Assembly: GCA_902362965.1 (NCBI GenBank)
Contig: CABIYQ010000015.1
Span: 1-47,711, forward strand
Source of the DNA: Oscillospiraceae bacterium
GTDB lineage: Bacteria > Bacillota > Clostridia > Oscillospirales > Ruminococcaceae
Direction of reading: 5' to 3'
DNA length: 47,711 nt
The notes below the pieces were generated by a model. The model searched no databases, was not told where the DNA came from, and saw only the letters and a program-made list of their open reading frames with translations. Below are positions 16,099 through 25,576 of this stretch, piece after piece; the stretch's first letter is position 1; each line of letters opens with the position of its first letter. A program made the translations under genes and the position numbers.

Positions 16099-16418
16099 AA
16101 TATACAAATAATTCCGTTAATAATAATCAGAATATGAACAATCAGTAATGCCGGAACCAGTATGTAAAACTTAGGATGTTTGGTTTTATGTCTGAAAATT
16201 TTCATACCGGCTGCTGCACCGAAGCTTCCTCCAATAAAGGCAGATAAAAGAAGTGCAGATTCTGAAATTCTCCATTGGTGCTTTATAGCACGCTGCTTAT
16301 CAATATAAAACATAGATATTGATATAATATTAATTAGTATAAAATACAAAATAAGTATTAACGGAAACCTCATAAAGCCGTTACCGATAAATTCAGCAAT
16401 TTTAAATAAAGTATTCAA
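16092..16418 (-). CDS. DUF1294 membrane protein
   Basis: 108 aa with four probable membrane stretches: residues ~15-37 (FPLILILYFILINIISISMF), ~53-72 (LLLSAFIGGSFGAAAGMKIF) and ~85-106. The family signature Y-x-D-K-x-x-A-x-x-x-x-W-R-I-x-E and G-G-x-x-G-A-x-x-G-M-x-x-F-R-H-K-T-x-H is complete. Function unknown in all bacteria. Transcribed away from the P-type ATPase operon end; no clear partner. Confidence 0.88.
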   Translation of the reverse strand: MNTLFKIAEFIGNGFMRFPLILILYFILINIISISMFYIDKQRAIKHQWRISESALLLSAFIGGSFGAAAGMKIFRHKTKHPKFYILVPALLIVHILIIINGIICILK

Positions 16419-16515
16419 TTTTGTATCCTTTCAAACTGTTTGGGCAGAGCAGTATATTTCCGCTCTGCCCCTAAGCTAATTATAACATACATATAGCCAT
16501 GATTCAATAGACAGA

Positions 16516-19089
16516 TTACTTCTTAACTGATTTTTTAATAAACTTAATAAGCTGAATTAAAATCAATGTGCCAATTGATGTGGCTGCAATCATTATAATC
16601 TGTACAATATTTAAAGGTTCAGCTTTAAATATTGTAGAAACTGCCGGTACAAACAATACTAAAGCCAGCAGTAAAACACCGATTCCGAAAGCTCCGAAAA
16701 TAAATTTATTGTTGAAAAACTTTTTGGTAAATAAAACAGGGTTATCAGATTTGCAGTTGAAACCATGAATCAAACGTGAAAGACATATACTCGCAAAGGC
16801 CATAGTACTTCCTACGGCAGGACTTGTTTGCAGTCCGAAAAGGAAACATGCAGCAGAAGCCGCTGCAATAATAAGTCCTTCTGACATTACACTCAGAATA
16901 AATGATTTTGTAAGAATGGATTCGTTGATAGGACGTGGCTTTTCTTTCATTACATCATTGGTATGAGGTTCAAGACCGAGAGCGATTGCCGGAAGTGAAT
17001 CGGTCAGCAAATTGATAAATAAAAGATGAACGGCGGCAAAAGGTACAGGAAGCGCAAAAATTGAGGCGAAAAGTACTACAAGTATCCCCGCCGTATTTCC
17101 GGAGAGAAGAAATTGAATGGAACGTTTTATATTGGCATAAATATTACGTCCGTTATTTACTGCTTTAACAATTGTTGCAAAATTATCATCAGCTAAGACC
17201 ATTGAAGCGGCGTCCTTGGAAACCTCTGTACCCGTAATGCCCATTGCGACGCCTATGTCAGCCTGTTTCAACGCCGGAGCGTCGTTTACGCCGTCTCCTG
17301 TCATGGCAACAATGTTTCCTCTTTCCTGCCATGCTTTGACTATTCTGATTTTATGCTCCGGAGAAACTCTTGCATAGACAGATTTTGTCGGAACATATTC
17401 CTTTAACTGCTCATCGGTAATATTGTCAATTTCACTGCCCTCTGCCGCTTCGGAATAGTCTTTTAATATACCGATTTCTTTTGCGATAGCAGCGGCTGTT
17501 ACCTTATGGTCTCCGGTTATCATAACGGGTTTTATTCCAGCGCTGATACACTCGGCTACTGCTGCTTTAGATTCTTCTCTGGGCGGATCCATCATTGCAA
17601 TAATTCCCATGAAAGTAAGACCGGATTCATCTTTAACAGAGATATCTGCACTTTCTATTTCTTTATATGCAAATGCCAGAAGTCTCAGTCCTTGAGCTGA
17701 AAGTTGAGCAGTTATCTCAGAAATGGCAGATTTTTCTGGATCAGTAAGATTCATTCGGTCAAGCAGAATGTCTGCCGCACCTTTTGTGATCATTGTAAGG
17801 ACGCCGTTTACATTGTGAACTGTAGACATAATCTTTCTGTCTGAATCAAATGGAATTTCTGTAATACGGGGATATTTTTCACGGATATATTTAAAATTGA
17901 AATTATACTTTAACCCGAAATTGACTAACGCTGTTTCTGTGGGATCGCCGATTTCTTTTCCGTCCTTACAGACAGCGTCGTTACAAAGAATGCTTGAAAG
18001 AAGAAGTCTTTTTTGATGATTGATATCAAAGTTACCGTTTTCACAGTCAATTATTTCGTTATCTACATAGAATTTTTTTACGGTCATTTTATTTTGAGTC
18101 AGCGTACCTGTTTTGTCAGAACATATTACAGAAACGCTGCCAAGACCTTCAACAGCATGAAGCTTTCGTATTATAGCATTTTCTTTTGACATCTTTTGAG
18201 TACCAAAAGACAGTACAATTGTAACGATTGAGCTTAAAGCTTCCGGAATAGCGGCAACGGCCAGAGCTACGGCAAACAAGAACGAATTCATTATATCTTC
18301 GCCACGGAAAACATTAAGTCCGAAAACCAGTGCGCAGATAATAAGAATTCCTATAGAAAGCTTTTTTCCGAAGCTGTCAAGATTTGCTTGAAGGGGAGTT
18401 TTTCTTTCCTTTGCACTGTTGATAAGTCCTGCAATTTTTCCGACTTCAGTATTCATACCGATATCGGTAACGAGAAATTTTCCTCGTCCGTACGTAACAA
18501 AACTTCCGGAATACACCATATTTATTCTGTCGGCAAGAGGAAGATCATGATCAAATGTTTCATCGGATTTTTCAACGTTCAGACTTTCGCCAGTCAGTGC
18601 GCTTTCGTTTACTTTAAGACTGGCATTTTCAATAATACGCCCGTCAGCACATATATAGTCGCCGGCTTCCAGTAATACAATATCTCCGATAGTTACCTGT
18701 TCTGAAGGAATGATAACAGTATTTCCGTCACGTAATACCTTTGCACTGGGAGCAGAAAGCTTTTTCAGACTGTTTAGAGATTTTGCCGCTTTGACTGTCT
18801 GTACTGTGCCGAGAATGGCATTAAGAGTAATTACCGCAATTATTACAACAGTACTTTCAACATCTCCGAGTATTGCTGAAACAACTGCGGCGGCAATAAG
18901 TATAATAACTAAAAAGTCTTTAAACTGTTCCAGAAAAATCATAAAAATACTTTTTGATTTTTCTTCAATTAGTTCATTTTTGCCGTATTTTTCCTGATTT
19001 TTGTTTGCTTGTGCTGAACTCAGTCCGGTTTCAGAAGAACTCAGTTCAGCAAGCAATGTGGCTTTAGATTTCTGATAATTTTCTTTCAT
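16516..19089 (-). CDS. P2-type cation ATPase (Ca2+/Mn2+ class)
   Basis: 857 aa. Motifs in order: TGES in the actuator domain, PEAL in membrane helix 4, phosphorylation site DKTGTLT (Asp325), MTGDGVNDAPALK in the hinge and six C-terminal helices. Exports a divalent cation using ATP. PEAL is the form typical of bacterial calcium-type pumps. A yybP-ykoY type Mn2+ riboswitch in its leader points to manganese (or calcium and manganese) export. ATG 19089 is chosen since AAGGAG lies seven bases upstream; the longer frame begins in the leader terminator. Monocistronic. Confidence 0.92.
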   Translation of the reverse strand: MKENYQKSKATLLAELSSSETGLSSAQANKNQEKYGKNELIEEKSKSIFMIFLEQFKDFLVIILIAAAVVSAILGDVESTVVIIAVITLNAILGTVQTVKAAKSLNSLKKLSAPSAKVLRDGNTVIIPSEQVTIGDIVLLEAGDYICADGRIIENASLKVNESALTGESLNVEKSDETFDHDLPLADRINMVYSGSFVTYGRGKFLVTDIGMNTEVGKIAGLINSAKERKTPLQANLDSFGKKLSIGILIICALVFGLNVFRGEDIMNSFLFAVALAVAAIPEALSSIVTIVLSFGTQKMSKENAIIRKLHAVEGLGSVSVICSDKTGTLTQNKMTVKKFYVDNEIIDCENGNFDINHQKRLLLSSILCNDAVCKDGKEIGDPTETALVNFGLKYNFNFKYIREKYPRITEIPFDSDRKIMSTVHNVNGVLTMITKGAADILLDRMNLTDPEKSAISEITAQLSAQGLRLLAFAYKEIESADISVKDESGLTFMGIIAMMDPPREESKAAVAECISAGIKPVMITGDHKVTAAAIAKEIGILKDYSEAAEGSEIDNITDEQLKEYVPTKSVYARVSPEHKIRIVKAWQERGNIVAMTGDGVNDAPALKQADIGVAMGITGTEVSKDAASMVLADDNFATIVKAVNNGRNIYANIKRSIQFLLSGNTAGILVVLFASIFALPVPFAAVHLLFINLLTDSLPAIALGLEPHTNDVMKEKPRPINESILTKSFILSVMSEGLIIAAASAACFLFGLQTSPAVGSTMAFASICLSRLIHGFNCKSDNPVLFTKKFFNNKFIFGAFGIGVLLLALVLFVPAVSTIFKAEPLNIVQIIMIAATSIGTLILIQLIKFIKKSVKK

Positions 19090-19110
19090 TTTTTTCTCCT
19101 TATTTTTTAG

Positions 19111-19178
19111 GGAAATAAAAAAGACTTTTGCCGAAATCAACTATTAAATACGTTAATAACTGATTTCAACAAAAGTCT
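19111..19178 (-). terminator. terminator of the Mn2+ riboswitch
   Basis: On the minus strand AAGACTTTTG/TTGAAATCA pairs with TGATTTC/CAAAAGTCTT, followed by TTTTTTATTT. It overlaps the last conserved part of the aptamer, so metal binding prevents it. Confidence 0.85.
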
Positions 19179-19262
19179 TGCCGTTTAGATATGCTACGGA
19201 CTGGTAAAGCAGTCGTACTGACGCAGACATAAACAGGAAATCCTGCCGGCTACTCCCTTTTA
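19165..19262 (-). ncRNA. yybP-ykoY manganese riboswitch
   Basis: Minus strand shows the conserved GGGAGTAGCC, then GTCTGCGTCAG, CCGTAGC and the closing GGCAAGAC element. This class binds Mn2+ and switches on exporters, including P-type ATPases. The overlap with the terminator gives an ON switch, consistent with an efflux pump. Confidence 0.85.
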
Positions 19263-19272
19263 TTTGAGTACA

Positions 19273-19301
19273 ATTATATATTATAATTGACAGTTTGTCA
19301 A
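19273..19301 (-). promoter_or_regulatory. promoter of the riboswitch-ATPase unit
   Basis: On the minus strand TTGACA, 17 bases, TATAAT. Confidence 0.8.
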
Positions 19302-19331
19302 GAGCAAAATTAAATATTTATGTATTTTTAT

Positions 19332-19360
19332 TTGACATTAAGTTTAGTGTATGGTAAAAT
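19332..19360 (+). promoter_or_regulatory. promoter of the first LRR-dockerin gene
   Basis: TTGACA, 17 bases, TAAAAT, 32 bases before the start codon. Confidence 0.75.
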
Positions 19361-19392
19361 ATAAATATTATTATAAAGGAATAGCGAACGAT

Positions 19393-20700
19393 ATGAAAAT
19401 GAATAAAAAAATTATAAATCTTTTAGCGTCTGTGATATGCATTTCAAGTATTGTCGGTGTTCAGCCTACAGTTTTAGCAGTAACTGAAGATATGACAAAT
19501 AAATCAAGTGATTTATCTGTGTCGGGTACAGCTGACATTATAGCGTCAGGAGAGTGCGGAGCATACGGCGATAATCTTATGTATAAGTTGAACTCCGAAG
19601 GTGTTTTAACAATAAGCGGTCAAGGCGAAATGGCTGATTGGTTTACAAATACAGTGCCATGGAAGGATTACAAAAATAGCGGTAAGATAACCAGAGTAAT
19701 AATTCATGAGGGTGTAACATCTGTATCGACTAAAGCTTTTGTTTCTTGCGAGAGTTTGGAATATGCGTTTATACCTAGCTCTATGAAAGATATTGACGGC
19801 TTTACAGCATGTTCTTCTCTAAAAAGTATCAATTTACCGGAGGGACTGGAGACAATTGGAATTCAGGCATTTTGCGATTGTGACAGTCTGAAAACCGTAA
19901 TCATTCCTTCAAGTGTTAATAGTATCGGATTCGGCGCTTTTGAATGGTGTGATTCATTAACTGAAATAAAAGTAAAATCCAATAATGCGTATTTTACAGA
20001 TATTAACGGAGTACTTTACAACAAGGATAAGACGAAGATAATACAGTATCCTAAAGCTAAAACACAAACTTCGTATATAATTCCTTCAAGTGTAACTACA
20101 GTAGGTAGGGACGCCTTTGAAGAATGTGAAAATCTTAAAAGTATTATTCTTCCTGAAAAACTTACATCAATAGAAGAAAGTGCATTTAGCAGCAGCGGTA
20201 TAAAAACAATTGAAATACCAGCAGGCGTTACAACTATAAGTAGGTCTGCGTTTAACAGTTCGTTTATCGAAAGTATAGTGCTTCCAAACAATATTGTAAA
20301 AATAGATGAAATGGCTTTCAGAAACTGCAAAAACCTTAAAAAAATATTTATTCAGAATCCTCAATGTGAAATTGATGATAGCTTTGGTACTATATGCAGT
20401 AATCTGGCTTTTGAGAATGCATATAGACAATTCGACGGTATTATTTACGGCTATGAAAATTCTACAGCTCATGCTTATGCACAAAAATATGAATATCCTT
20501 TTTCTGCCTTTATTTATGGTGACGCTAACAGTGACGGTAAGCTTACAGCCGGTGACGCCGCATTTATAGCGAAAAATCTTGCAGAGCAGAAGGGTCATAC
20601 ATTGCCTGCATATGCAGACTTTACAGGTGACGGTAAAGTAACCGCTTATGACGCAGCAATGATTGCAAAGTATCTTGCAGAACAAAGTCTGAAAAATTAA
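19393..20700 (+). CDS. secreted BspA-type leucine-rich-repeat protein with dockerin
   Basis: 435 aa with a signal peptide (to about residue 31). Residues ~60-360 are BspA/LRR_5 repeats (pattern I-P-x-x-V-x-x-I-x-x-x-A-F-x-x-C-x-x-L), as in surface proteins that bind host or polymer ligands. The insert DINGVLYNKDKTKIIQYP is typical of this family. C-terminal dockerin: GDANSDGKLTAGDAAFIAK and ADFTGDGKVTAYDAAMIAK. ATG 19393 lies after AAAGGAATAGCGAACG; the longer frame from 19351 begins inside the -10 region and is rejected. The dockerin is the same kind as in the genes at 5595 and 32068, not the enzyme kind. Confidence 0.85.
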   Translation: MKMNKKIINLLASVICISSIVGVQPTVLAVTEDMTNKSSDLSVSGTADIIASGECGAYGDNLMYKLNSEGVLTISGQGEMADWFTNTVPWKDYKNSGKITRVIIHEGVTSVSTKAFVSCESLEYAFIPSSMKDIDGFTACSSLKSINLPEGLETIGIQAFCDCDSLKTVIIPSSVNSIGFGAFEWCDSLTEIKVKSNNAYFTDINGVLYNKDKTKIIQYPKAKTQTSYIIPSSVTTVGRDAFEECENLKSIILPEKLTSIEESAFSSSGIKTIEIPAGVTTISRSAFNSSFIESIVLPNNIVKIDEMAFRNCKNLKKIFIQNPQCEIDDSFGTICSNLAFENAYRQFDGIIYGYENSTAHAYAQKYEYPFSAFIYGDANSDGKLTAGDAAFIAKNLAEQKGHTLPAYADFTGDGKVTAYDAAMIAKYLAEQSLKN

Positions 20701-20708
20701 AAAAACTA

Positions 20709-20737
20709 TTGACAAATTTGTAAAAATGTGATAAAAT
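20709..20737 (+). promoter_or_regulatory. promoter of the rplU operon
   Basis: TTGACA, 17 bases, TAAAAT. Confidence 0.8.
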
Positions 20738-20741
20738 AACT

Positions 20742-20822
20742 TTTAGCCGCATGTGTACGGTTTTGAAGTTATGTTTTTATAACACCGTAACTCAGCGAGT
20801 TTTATAGAAAAGGCAGGTGCCG
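20742..20822 (+). promoter_or_regulatory. structured leader of rplU (ribosomal protein L21 leader candidate)
   Basis: The ~85-base leader contains ACGG...CCGT and GTTAT...ATAAC nested stems and ends in GGCAGGTGCC just before the start codon. Its position and size fit the L21 autoregulatory leader known in Firmicutes (RF00559); I cannot verify the consensus base by base. Confidence 0.5.
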
Positions 20823-20826
20823 GAAA

Positions 20827-21138
20827 ATGTACGCAGTTATTGAAACAGGCGGTAAGCAGTATCAGGTTAAAGAGGGAGATACTCTTTTTATCGAAAAGCT
20901 TAACGTTGAAGCAGAACAGTCAGTAAATTTTGACAAGGTAGTAGCAGTAGGAACAGATAATGGTCTTACAGTTGGTGCTCCATATGTTGAAAACGCTGTT
21001 GTTGAAGCTAAGGTTTTAAAGAACGGTAAGGCTAAGAAAATTACTGTTTTTACTTACAAGCCTAAGAAGGGTGAAAAGAAGAAACAGGGTCACAGACAGC
21101 CTTATACACAGGTTAAGATTGAAGCTATTAAGGCATAA
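20827..21138 (+). CDS. rplU: 50S ribosomal protein L21
   Basis: 103 aa beginning [14 protein letters not shown], the conserved start of bL21, and ending with a basic [21 protein letters not shown] region that contacts 23S rRNA. It is first in the rplU-prp-rpmA operon, the order found throughout Firmicutes; three bases separate it from prp. Confidence 0.97.
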   Translation: MYAVIETGGKQYQVKEGDTLFIEKLNVEAEQSVNFDKVVAVGTDNGLTVGAPYVENAVVEAKVLKNGKAKKITVFTYKPKKGEKKKQGHRQPYTQVKIEAIKA

Positions 21139-21141
21139 TTT

Positions 21142-21459
21142 ATGATCGTCGCTGAATTCTTCAGAAAAAACGGCGAAATTACCGGTTTTAAAGTAAGCGG
21201 ACATGCAGGATATGATGAATCCGGAAGAGATATTGTATGTGCCGGCGTATCTTCTGCGGTTATGATGACGGCAAATCTGATAACAGAAATTTTCAGATTT
21301 GAAGCGGAAGTATCGGCGGTCGACGATACGGTTACTTTAAAAACTGATATTCCGTGTAATGATGTTTTGCAGGGCATTTATAAGGGTCTTGCTTTGCAGA
21401 TTGAACAGATATTATTGGAATTTAACGGAACGATTAAAATGAAATATTCGGAGGTGTAA
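21142..21459 (+). CDS. prp: ribosomal-processing cysteine protease Prp
   Basis: 105 aa. Carries the catalytic His in GHAGY (about residue 21) and the catalytic Cys in DIVCAGVS (about residue 34). Prp removes the N-terminal extension of ribosomal protein L27 in Firmicutes. Its substrate is encoded next to it, and that L27 does carry the extension. Located between rplU and rpmA with three-base gaps on both sides. Confidence 0.93.
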   Translation: MIVAEFFRKNGEITGFKVSGHAGYDESGRDIVCAGVSSAVMMTANLITEIFRFEAEVSAVDDTVTLKTDIPCNDVLQGIYKGLALQIEQILLEFNGTIKMKYSEV

Positions 21460-21462
21460 TAG

Positions 21463-21744
21463 ATGCTTAAGATCAGTATGCAGTTCTTTGCTCATAAAAA
21501 AGGTTCAGGTTCTACAAAAAACGGACGTGATTCTGAATCCAAGAGACTTGGTGTTAAGAGAGCAGACGGTCAGTATGTAGTAGCAGGTAATATTCTGGTA
21601 CGCCAGAGAGGTACGCATATTCACCCTGGCGAAGGCGTAGGTATCGGTTCTGACGATACTTTATTTGCTAAAGTTGACGGCAGAGTCAGATTTGAACGTG
21701 TTGGACGCGACCGTAAGAAGGTAAGCGTTTACGCTGAACAGTAA
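21463..21744 (+). CDS. rpmA: 50S ribosomal protein L27 precursor
   Basis: 93 aa. Starts [21 protein letters not shown]: the extension up to MQFF is the Prp cleavage signal, leaving mature AHKKGSGS that reaches the peptidyl transferase centre. Remaining motifs ([29 protein letters not shown]) are standard. Followed by a terminator. Confidence 0.97.
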   Translation: MLKISMQFFAHKKGSGSTKNGRDSESKRLGVKRADGQYVVAGNILVRQRGTHIHPGEGVGIGSDDTLFAKVDGRVRFERVGRDRKKVSVYAEQ

Positions 21745-21763
21745 TCAGTTACTTCGGTTCATT

Positions 21764-21796
21764 AAAATCCCGGGCTTCTTGGCTTGGGATTTTGTT
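21764..21796 (+). terminator. terminator after rpmA
   Basis: AAAATCCC pairs with GGGATTTT; a 14-base loop (GGCTTCTTGGCTT-like) separates them and T-rich DNA follows. A moderate terminator; some read-through into obgE is possible. Confidence 0.6.
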
Positions 21797-21832
21797 GTAT
21801 AAAATTAATGACTGGAATTTATGAGGTGAAAT

Positions 21833-23110
21833 ATGTTTGTTGATAAAGCGAAAATAAAAATTAAAGCAGGAAACGGCGGAGACGGTGCAATATCATTTCA
21901 TCGAGAAAAATACGTGGCTGCGGGCGGTCCGGACGGCGGAAACGGCGGAAAAGGCGGAGATGTGATTTTTGTGGCAGACGACAATTTTTCATCTCTTATT
22001 GATTTCAGATATAAACGTAAATATGTTGCTCAGAACGGTGAAAACGGAGGAGCGAAAAGATGTACGGGAAAAAGTGCTCCGGATTTAATAATCAAGGTTC
22101 CCAGAGGAACAGTGATAAAGGACGCTGAAACCGGACGAATTATGGCGGATATTTCTACGGACGAACCTCAGATACTTGCTCATGGCGGAAGAGGAGGCAG
22201 GGGAAACTGTAATTTTGCCACTTCTACCAGACAAATTCCGAGATTTGCAAAGCCGGGTTACCCCGGAGAAGAATTTGAAGTAACTCTGGAGCTTAAACTT
22301 ATAGCAGATGTGGGACTTGTAGGGTTTCCAAATGTAGGAAAATCCACTCTTATATCTGCGGTAAGCGCAGCAAAACCTAAAATTGCCAATTATCATTTTA
22401 CTACCCTCACTCCGGTTCTTGGGGTAGTTAAGGTAAGCGAGGAAAAATCCTTTGTAATGGCTGATATTCCCGGACTTATAGAAGGAGCCAGCGATGGTGT
22501 GGGACTGGGACATGAATTTTTAAGGCACGTAGAAAGATGCAGACTGATCGTGCATGTTTTGGACGCATCAGGAGTTGAGGGAAGAGATCCGCTTGAGGAT
22601 TTCGACATTATCAATTCTGAACTTGAAAATTTCAGCAGTGAGCTAGCACAGTGCCCGCAGATAGTTGCCGCAAATAAATGCGATATGGCAGATGAAAAGC
22701 AGATTGAACATATCAGAAATTATATAGAACAAAAGGGTATGAAATTTTTTGCTGTTTCTGCTGCAACAACTCATGGTACAAAAGAGCTGATAAATGAGGT
22801 TGCGGCTGAATTGGAAAAGCTGCCGCCGGTCAAATCCTATGAGGCAGAGCCGATTACTCAGGCTGAAATTGAAGAAAAAGCTCTTTCCCATACTAAGTTT
22901 GATATTGAAATTGAGGACGGAATTTACTATGTCGACGCAAAGTGGCTTGAGCCTGTAATGCGTACTATCAGTATGGATGATTATTCATCTCTTCAATATT
23001 TCCAGCAGGTTCTTCGTAAAAGCGGAATTATAGACAAACTTGAGGAAATGGGAATTAATGAGGGTGATACGGTTAATATTCTGGGATTTGAATTTGATTA
23101 TGTAAGGTAA
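21833..23110 (+). CDS. obgE: Obg-family GTPase
   Basis: 425 aa. Glycine-rich Obg fold, residues 1-158 (GNGGDGAISFHREKYV, GGNGGKGGDV); G domain with P-loop GFPNVGKST (164-172), DIPGLIEGA (G3) and NKCD (G4); OCT domain at the C-terminus, found in Firmicute Obg. Acts in 50S subunit assembly and stress control. ATG 21833 follows GAGGTGAAAT. It sits next to rplU/rpmA as usual and is followed six bases later by mrnC. Confidence 0.97.
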   Translation: MFVDKAKIKIKAGNGGDGAISFHREKYVAAGGPDGGNGGKGGDVIFVADDNFSSLIDFRYKRKYVAQNGENGGAKRCTGKSAPDLIIKVPRGTVIKDAETGRIMADISTDEPQILAHGGRGGRGNCNFATSTRQIPRFAKPGYPGEEFEVTLELKLIADVGLVGFPNVGKSTLISAVSAAKPKIANYHFTTLTPVLGVVKVSEEKSFVMADIPGLIEGASDGVGLGHEFLRHVERCRLIVHVLDASGVEGRDPLEDFDIINSELENFSSELAQCPQIVAANKCDMADEKQIEHIRNYIEQKGMKFFAVSAATTHGTKELINEVAAELEKLPPVKSYEAEPITQAEIEEKALSHTKFDIEIEDGIYYVDAKWLEPVMRTISMDDYSSLQYFQQVLRKSGIIDKLEEMGINEGDTVNILGFEFDYVR

Positions 23111-23116
23111 TTAAAA

Positions 23117-23524
23117 ATGAATAAAATACTAACTGAAAGAGAAGTAAATCAATATAGTCCCTTAGCGCTGGCATTTTTGGGTGACAGTATTTATGAACAG
23201 CTTGTAAGGGAAAAAATCATATTTGCAGCAAATATGCCTGCTTCAAAAATGCATGCGCTTAAAGTTTGCAGAGTTTGTGCGGAATATCAGTCAAAAGCCC
23301 TAGAAAAAATAATGCCTCTTCTTGATGAAAAGGAAACGGCAGTAGTAAAACGGGGTAGAAATGCTACAGGAAATACCGTTCCTAAGCATTCCAGTACTGC
23401 TGATTACAGACGTGCTACCGCATTGGAATGCTTGTTTGGATATCTTCATTTGCTCGGCAGAGAGGAACGTATTGATGAACTTTTTCAGATTATTTGGGGT
23501 ATGGAAGAATTTGTTATTAAATAG
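23117..23524 (+). CDS. mrnC: mini-ribonuclease III
   Basis: 135 aa, an RNase III catalytic domain without a double-stranded RNA-binding domain. LAFLGDSIYEQLVR is the nuclease signature (acidic Asp plus E), and ALECLFGYLHLLG the second. Mini-III trims 23S rRNA ends in Firmicutes. Starts seven bases after obgE and is probably cotranscribed. Confidence 0.92.
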   Translation: MNKILTEREVNQYSPLALAFLGDSIYEQLVREKIIFAANMPASKMHALKVCRVCAEYQSKALEKIMPLLDEKETAVVKRGRNATGNTVPKHSSTADYRRATALECLFGYLHLLGREERIDELFQIIWGMEEFVIK

Positions 23525-23551
23525 AAACTTTATTTAGGAGTGTGACTTTTT

Positions 23552-24280
23552 ATGTCAGGACATTCAAAATGGAATAATATAAAAAGAAAAAAGGAAGCGA
23601 CTGACGCTGCAAAAGGTAAAATTTTTACCAAGATCGGACGTGAAATAACAGTATGCGTAAAAGAAGGCGGTCCGGATCCGAATAACAATTCAAAGCTTCG
23701 TGATCTGATCGCAAAGGCAAAATCAAATAATGTGCCTAATGACAATATTGAAAGAGTTATCAAAAAAGCTGCCGGCGGCGGAGATAAAAATAATTATGAA
23801 ACCAATATTTATGAGGGATATGGTCCTAACGGGGTAGCGGTAATTGTTGAGTGCCTTACAGACAATAAAAACAGAACTGCCGGAGACATACGCCACTATT
23901 TTGACAAGTTCGGCGGAAATCTCGGTACAAGCGGCTGCGTTTCTTTTATGTTTACGAAAAAAGGTATAGTTATTGTCGAAAACAACGGTGTTGATGAAGA
24001 TACGATAATGGAAGATGCTTTTGAATTTGGTGCTGATGATATGTCTGTTGAGGAGGAGGTAGTTGAAATTTCATGTGAACCGTCTGAACTGGGAACGCTC
24101 AGAGAAGGACTGGTTTCAAAGGGATATAATGTTGTTTCAGCAGAAGTTGATCAGATTCCTTCAACATATACTACACTTACAGACGAGGAACATATTAAAA
24201 AAATGAATCTTCTTCTGGAACATCTTGAGGATAATGATGATGTTCAAAATGTTTATCACAACTGGGAAAATGCAGATTAA
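23552..24280 (+). CDS. YebC/PmpR family regulator
   Basis: 242 aa beginning MSGHSKWNNIKRKKEATDAA, the family hallmark, with GPNGVAVIVECLTDNKNRT in the middle. Members affect transcription and translation of difficult sequences. AGGAGTG upstream. Follows mrnC by 27 bases; terminator afterwards. Confidence 0.95.
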   Translation: MSGHSKWNNIKRKKEATDAAKGKIFTKIGREITVCVKEGGPDPNNNSKLRDLIAKAKSNNVPNDNIERVIKKAAGGGDKNNYETNIYEGYGPNGVAVIVECLTDNKNRTAGDIRHYFDKFGGNLGTSGCVSFMFTKKGIVIVENNGVDEDTIMEDAFEFGADDMSVEEEVVEISCEPSELGTLREGLVSKGYNVVSAEVDQIPSTYTTLTDEEHIKKMNLLLEHLEDNDDVQNVYHNWENAD

Positions 24281-24307
24281 GTATTATTAGTAATATATGC
24301 TATAACT

Positions 24308-24346
24308 AAAAGAGCTAACTGAAATATATTTCGGTTAGCTCTTTAA
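24308..24346. terminator. terminator shared by the yebC and que operons
   Basis: AAAGAGCTAACTGAAAT and ATTTCGGTTAGCTCTTT form a long stem; A and T runs at both sides suit the converging genes. Confidence 0.85.
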
Positions 24347-24391
24347 ATTATAATCTCTTAAGGCGATAAAATATTTTATATTAAAATAAAA

Positions 24392-24880
24392 TTATCGGTT
24401 ATCAATCTTTTCCGGATACATATCATGATTAAATAATCTGTTTTCAGCAAGCTTTTCCCATTTTGTACCGGGTTTGCCATAGTTGCAGTATGGATCAATT
24501 GAGATTCCGCCTCTGGGAGTAAATTTACCCCATACTTCAATATATTTGGGATCCATAAGATCAATTAAATCCTTCATAATTTTATTTACGCAATCCTCAT
24601 GAAAGTCACCGTGATTGCGGTAGCTGAAAAGATAAAGCTTCAATGACTTGCTTTCTACCATTTTTACATCCGGAATGTAGGAAATGTAGATCGTTGCAAA
24701 ATCCGGCTGACCTGTAATAGGGCATAAGCTTGTAAATTCCGGACAATTAAACTTAACAAAATAGTCATTTTCCTGATGTTTGTTTTCAAATGTTTCAAGT
24801 ACTTCCGGAGCATAATTATCAGGATATTTAGTTTGCTGATTACCCAGAAGTGTTAAGTTTTCCTTTTCTCTATTATCCAT
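24392..24880 (-). CDS. queF: preQ0 reductase (NADPH-dependent 7-cyano-7-deazaguanine reductase)
   Basis: 162 aa, the short unimodular form. [12 protein letters not shown] contains the nucleophilic Cys; [13 protein letters not shown] is the NADPH/substrate motif. Converts preQ0 to preQ1 for queuosine in tRNA. Last gene of the five-gene operon, four bases after queC. Confidence 0.97.
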   Translation of the reverse strand: MDNREKENLTLLGNQQTKYPDNYAPEVLETFENKHQENDYFVKFNCPEFTSLCPITGQPDFATIYISYIPDVKMVESKSLKLYLFSYRNHGDFHEDCVNKIMKDLIDLMDPKYIEVWGKFTPRGGISIDPYCNYGKPGTKWEKLAENRLFNHDMYPEKIDNR

Positions 24881-24884
24881 TTTT

Positions 24885-25565
24885 TCACCTCATTGCAGGA
24901 TCGTTGACACCGTTTAATTCAAATGCCTTTGCACGGTCAATACATGTGCCGCATTGACCGCAAGGTTTATCTCCGCCTTCATAACAGCTCCATGTAAGTT
25001 CATAAGGAACCTTTAATTCAAGACCGATTTTTACAACGTCTGCTTTTGTCATATTTACGAATGGCGCTTCAATTTTAAGCTGTTTGCCGCTGCCCTCATA
25101 AACAGCTGTATTCATAGCGGTGTTGAAAACAGAAGAACAGTCCGGATAAGCATTGCCGGCAGCGTCGTCAGCGTGAGCGCCGTAATAAATTACACTGCAT
25201 TTCCTTGACAAGGCAATTGCTGCCGCTGACGAAATAAACAATCCGTTACGGAAAGGAACGTACGTTGAAACAGGAGAACCGTTTGTCTTTTCAAGCTGTT
25301 GTGCATATGATTCATGAGGAATGTCTTCATCAGAGCCTTTAAGTAAAGAACAATCTGAAAATCTGAAAATCAGTGACAAGTCCAGATCAATTTTTTCAAT
25401 TCCATAATATTGTACAATTGCGTTGGCGGCTTCAATTTCTTTTGTATGTTTTTGTCCATATGTTATAGACAGTGCGATAACATTTTCTTTTCCGTATTTT
25501 GAAATGGCAAGTCCAAGACAGGTAGTACTGTCAATGCCGCCGCTAAATAATACAAGCGCTTTCAT
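24885..25565 (-). CDS. queC: 7-cyano-7-deazaguanine synthase
   Basis: 226 aa. PP-loop [10 protein letters not shown] near the N-terminus binds ATP; the C-terminal Zn site is [15 protein letters not shown]. Converts 7-carboxy-7-deazaguanine to preQ0. Eleven bases follow folE. Confidence 0.97.
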   Translation of the reverse strand: MKALVLFSGGIDSTTCLGLAISKYGKENVIALSITYGQKHTKEIEAANAIVQYYGIEKIDLDLSLIFRFSDCSLLKGSDEDIPHESYAQQLEKTNGSPVSTYVPFRNGLFISSAAAIALSRKCSVIYYGAHADDAAGNAYPDCSSVFNTAMNTAVYEGSGKQLKIEAPFVNMTKADVVKIGLELKVPYELTWSCYEGGDKPCGQCGTCIDRAKAFELNGVNDPAMR

Positions 25566-25576
25566 ATTAAACTCCT

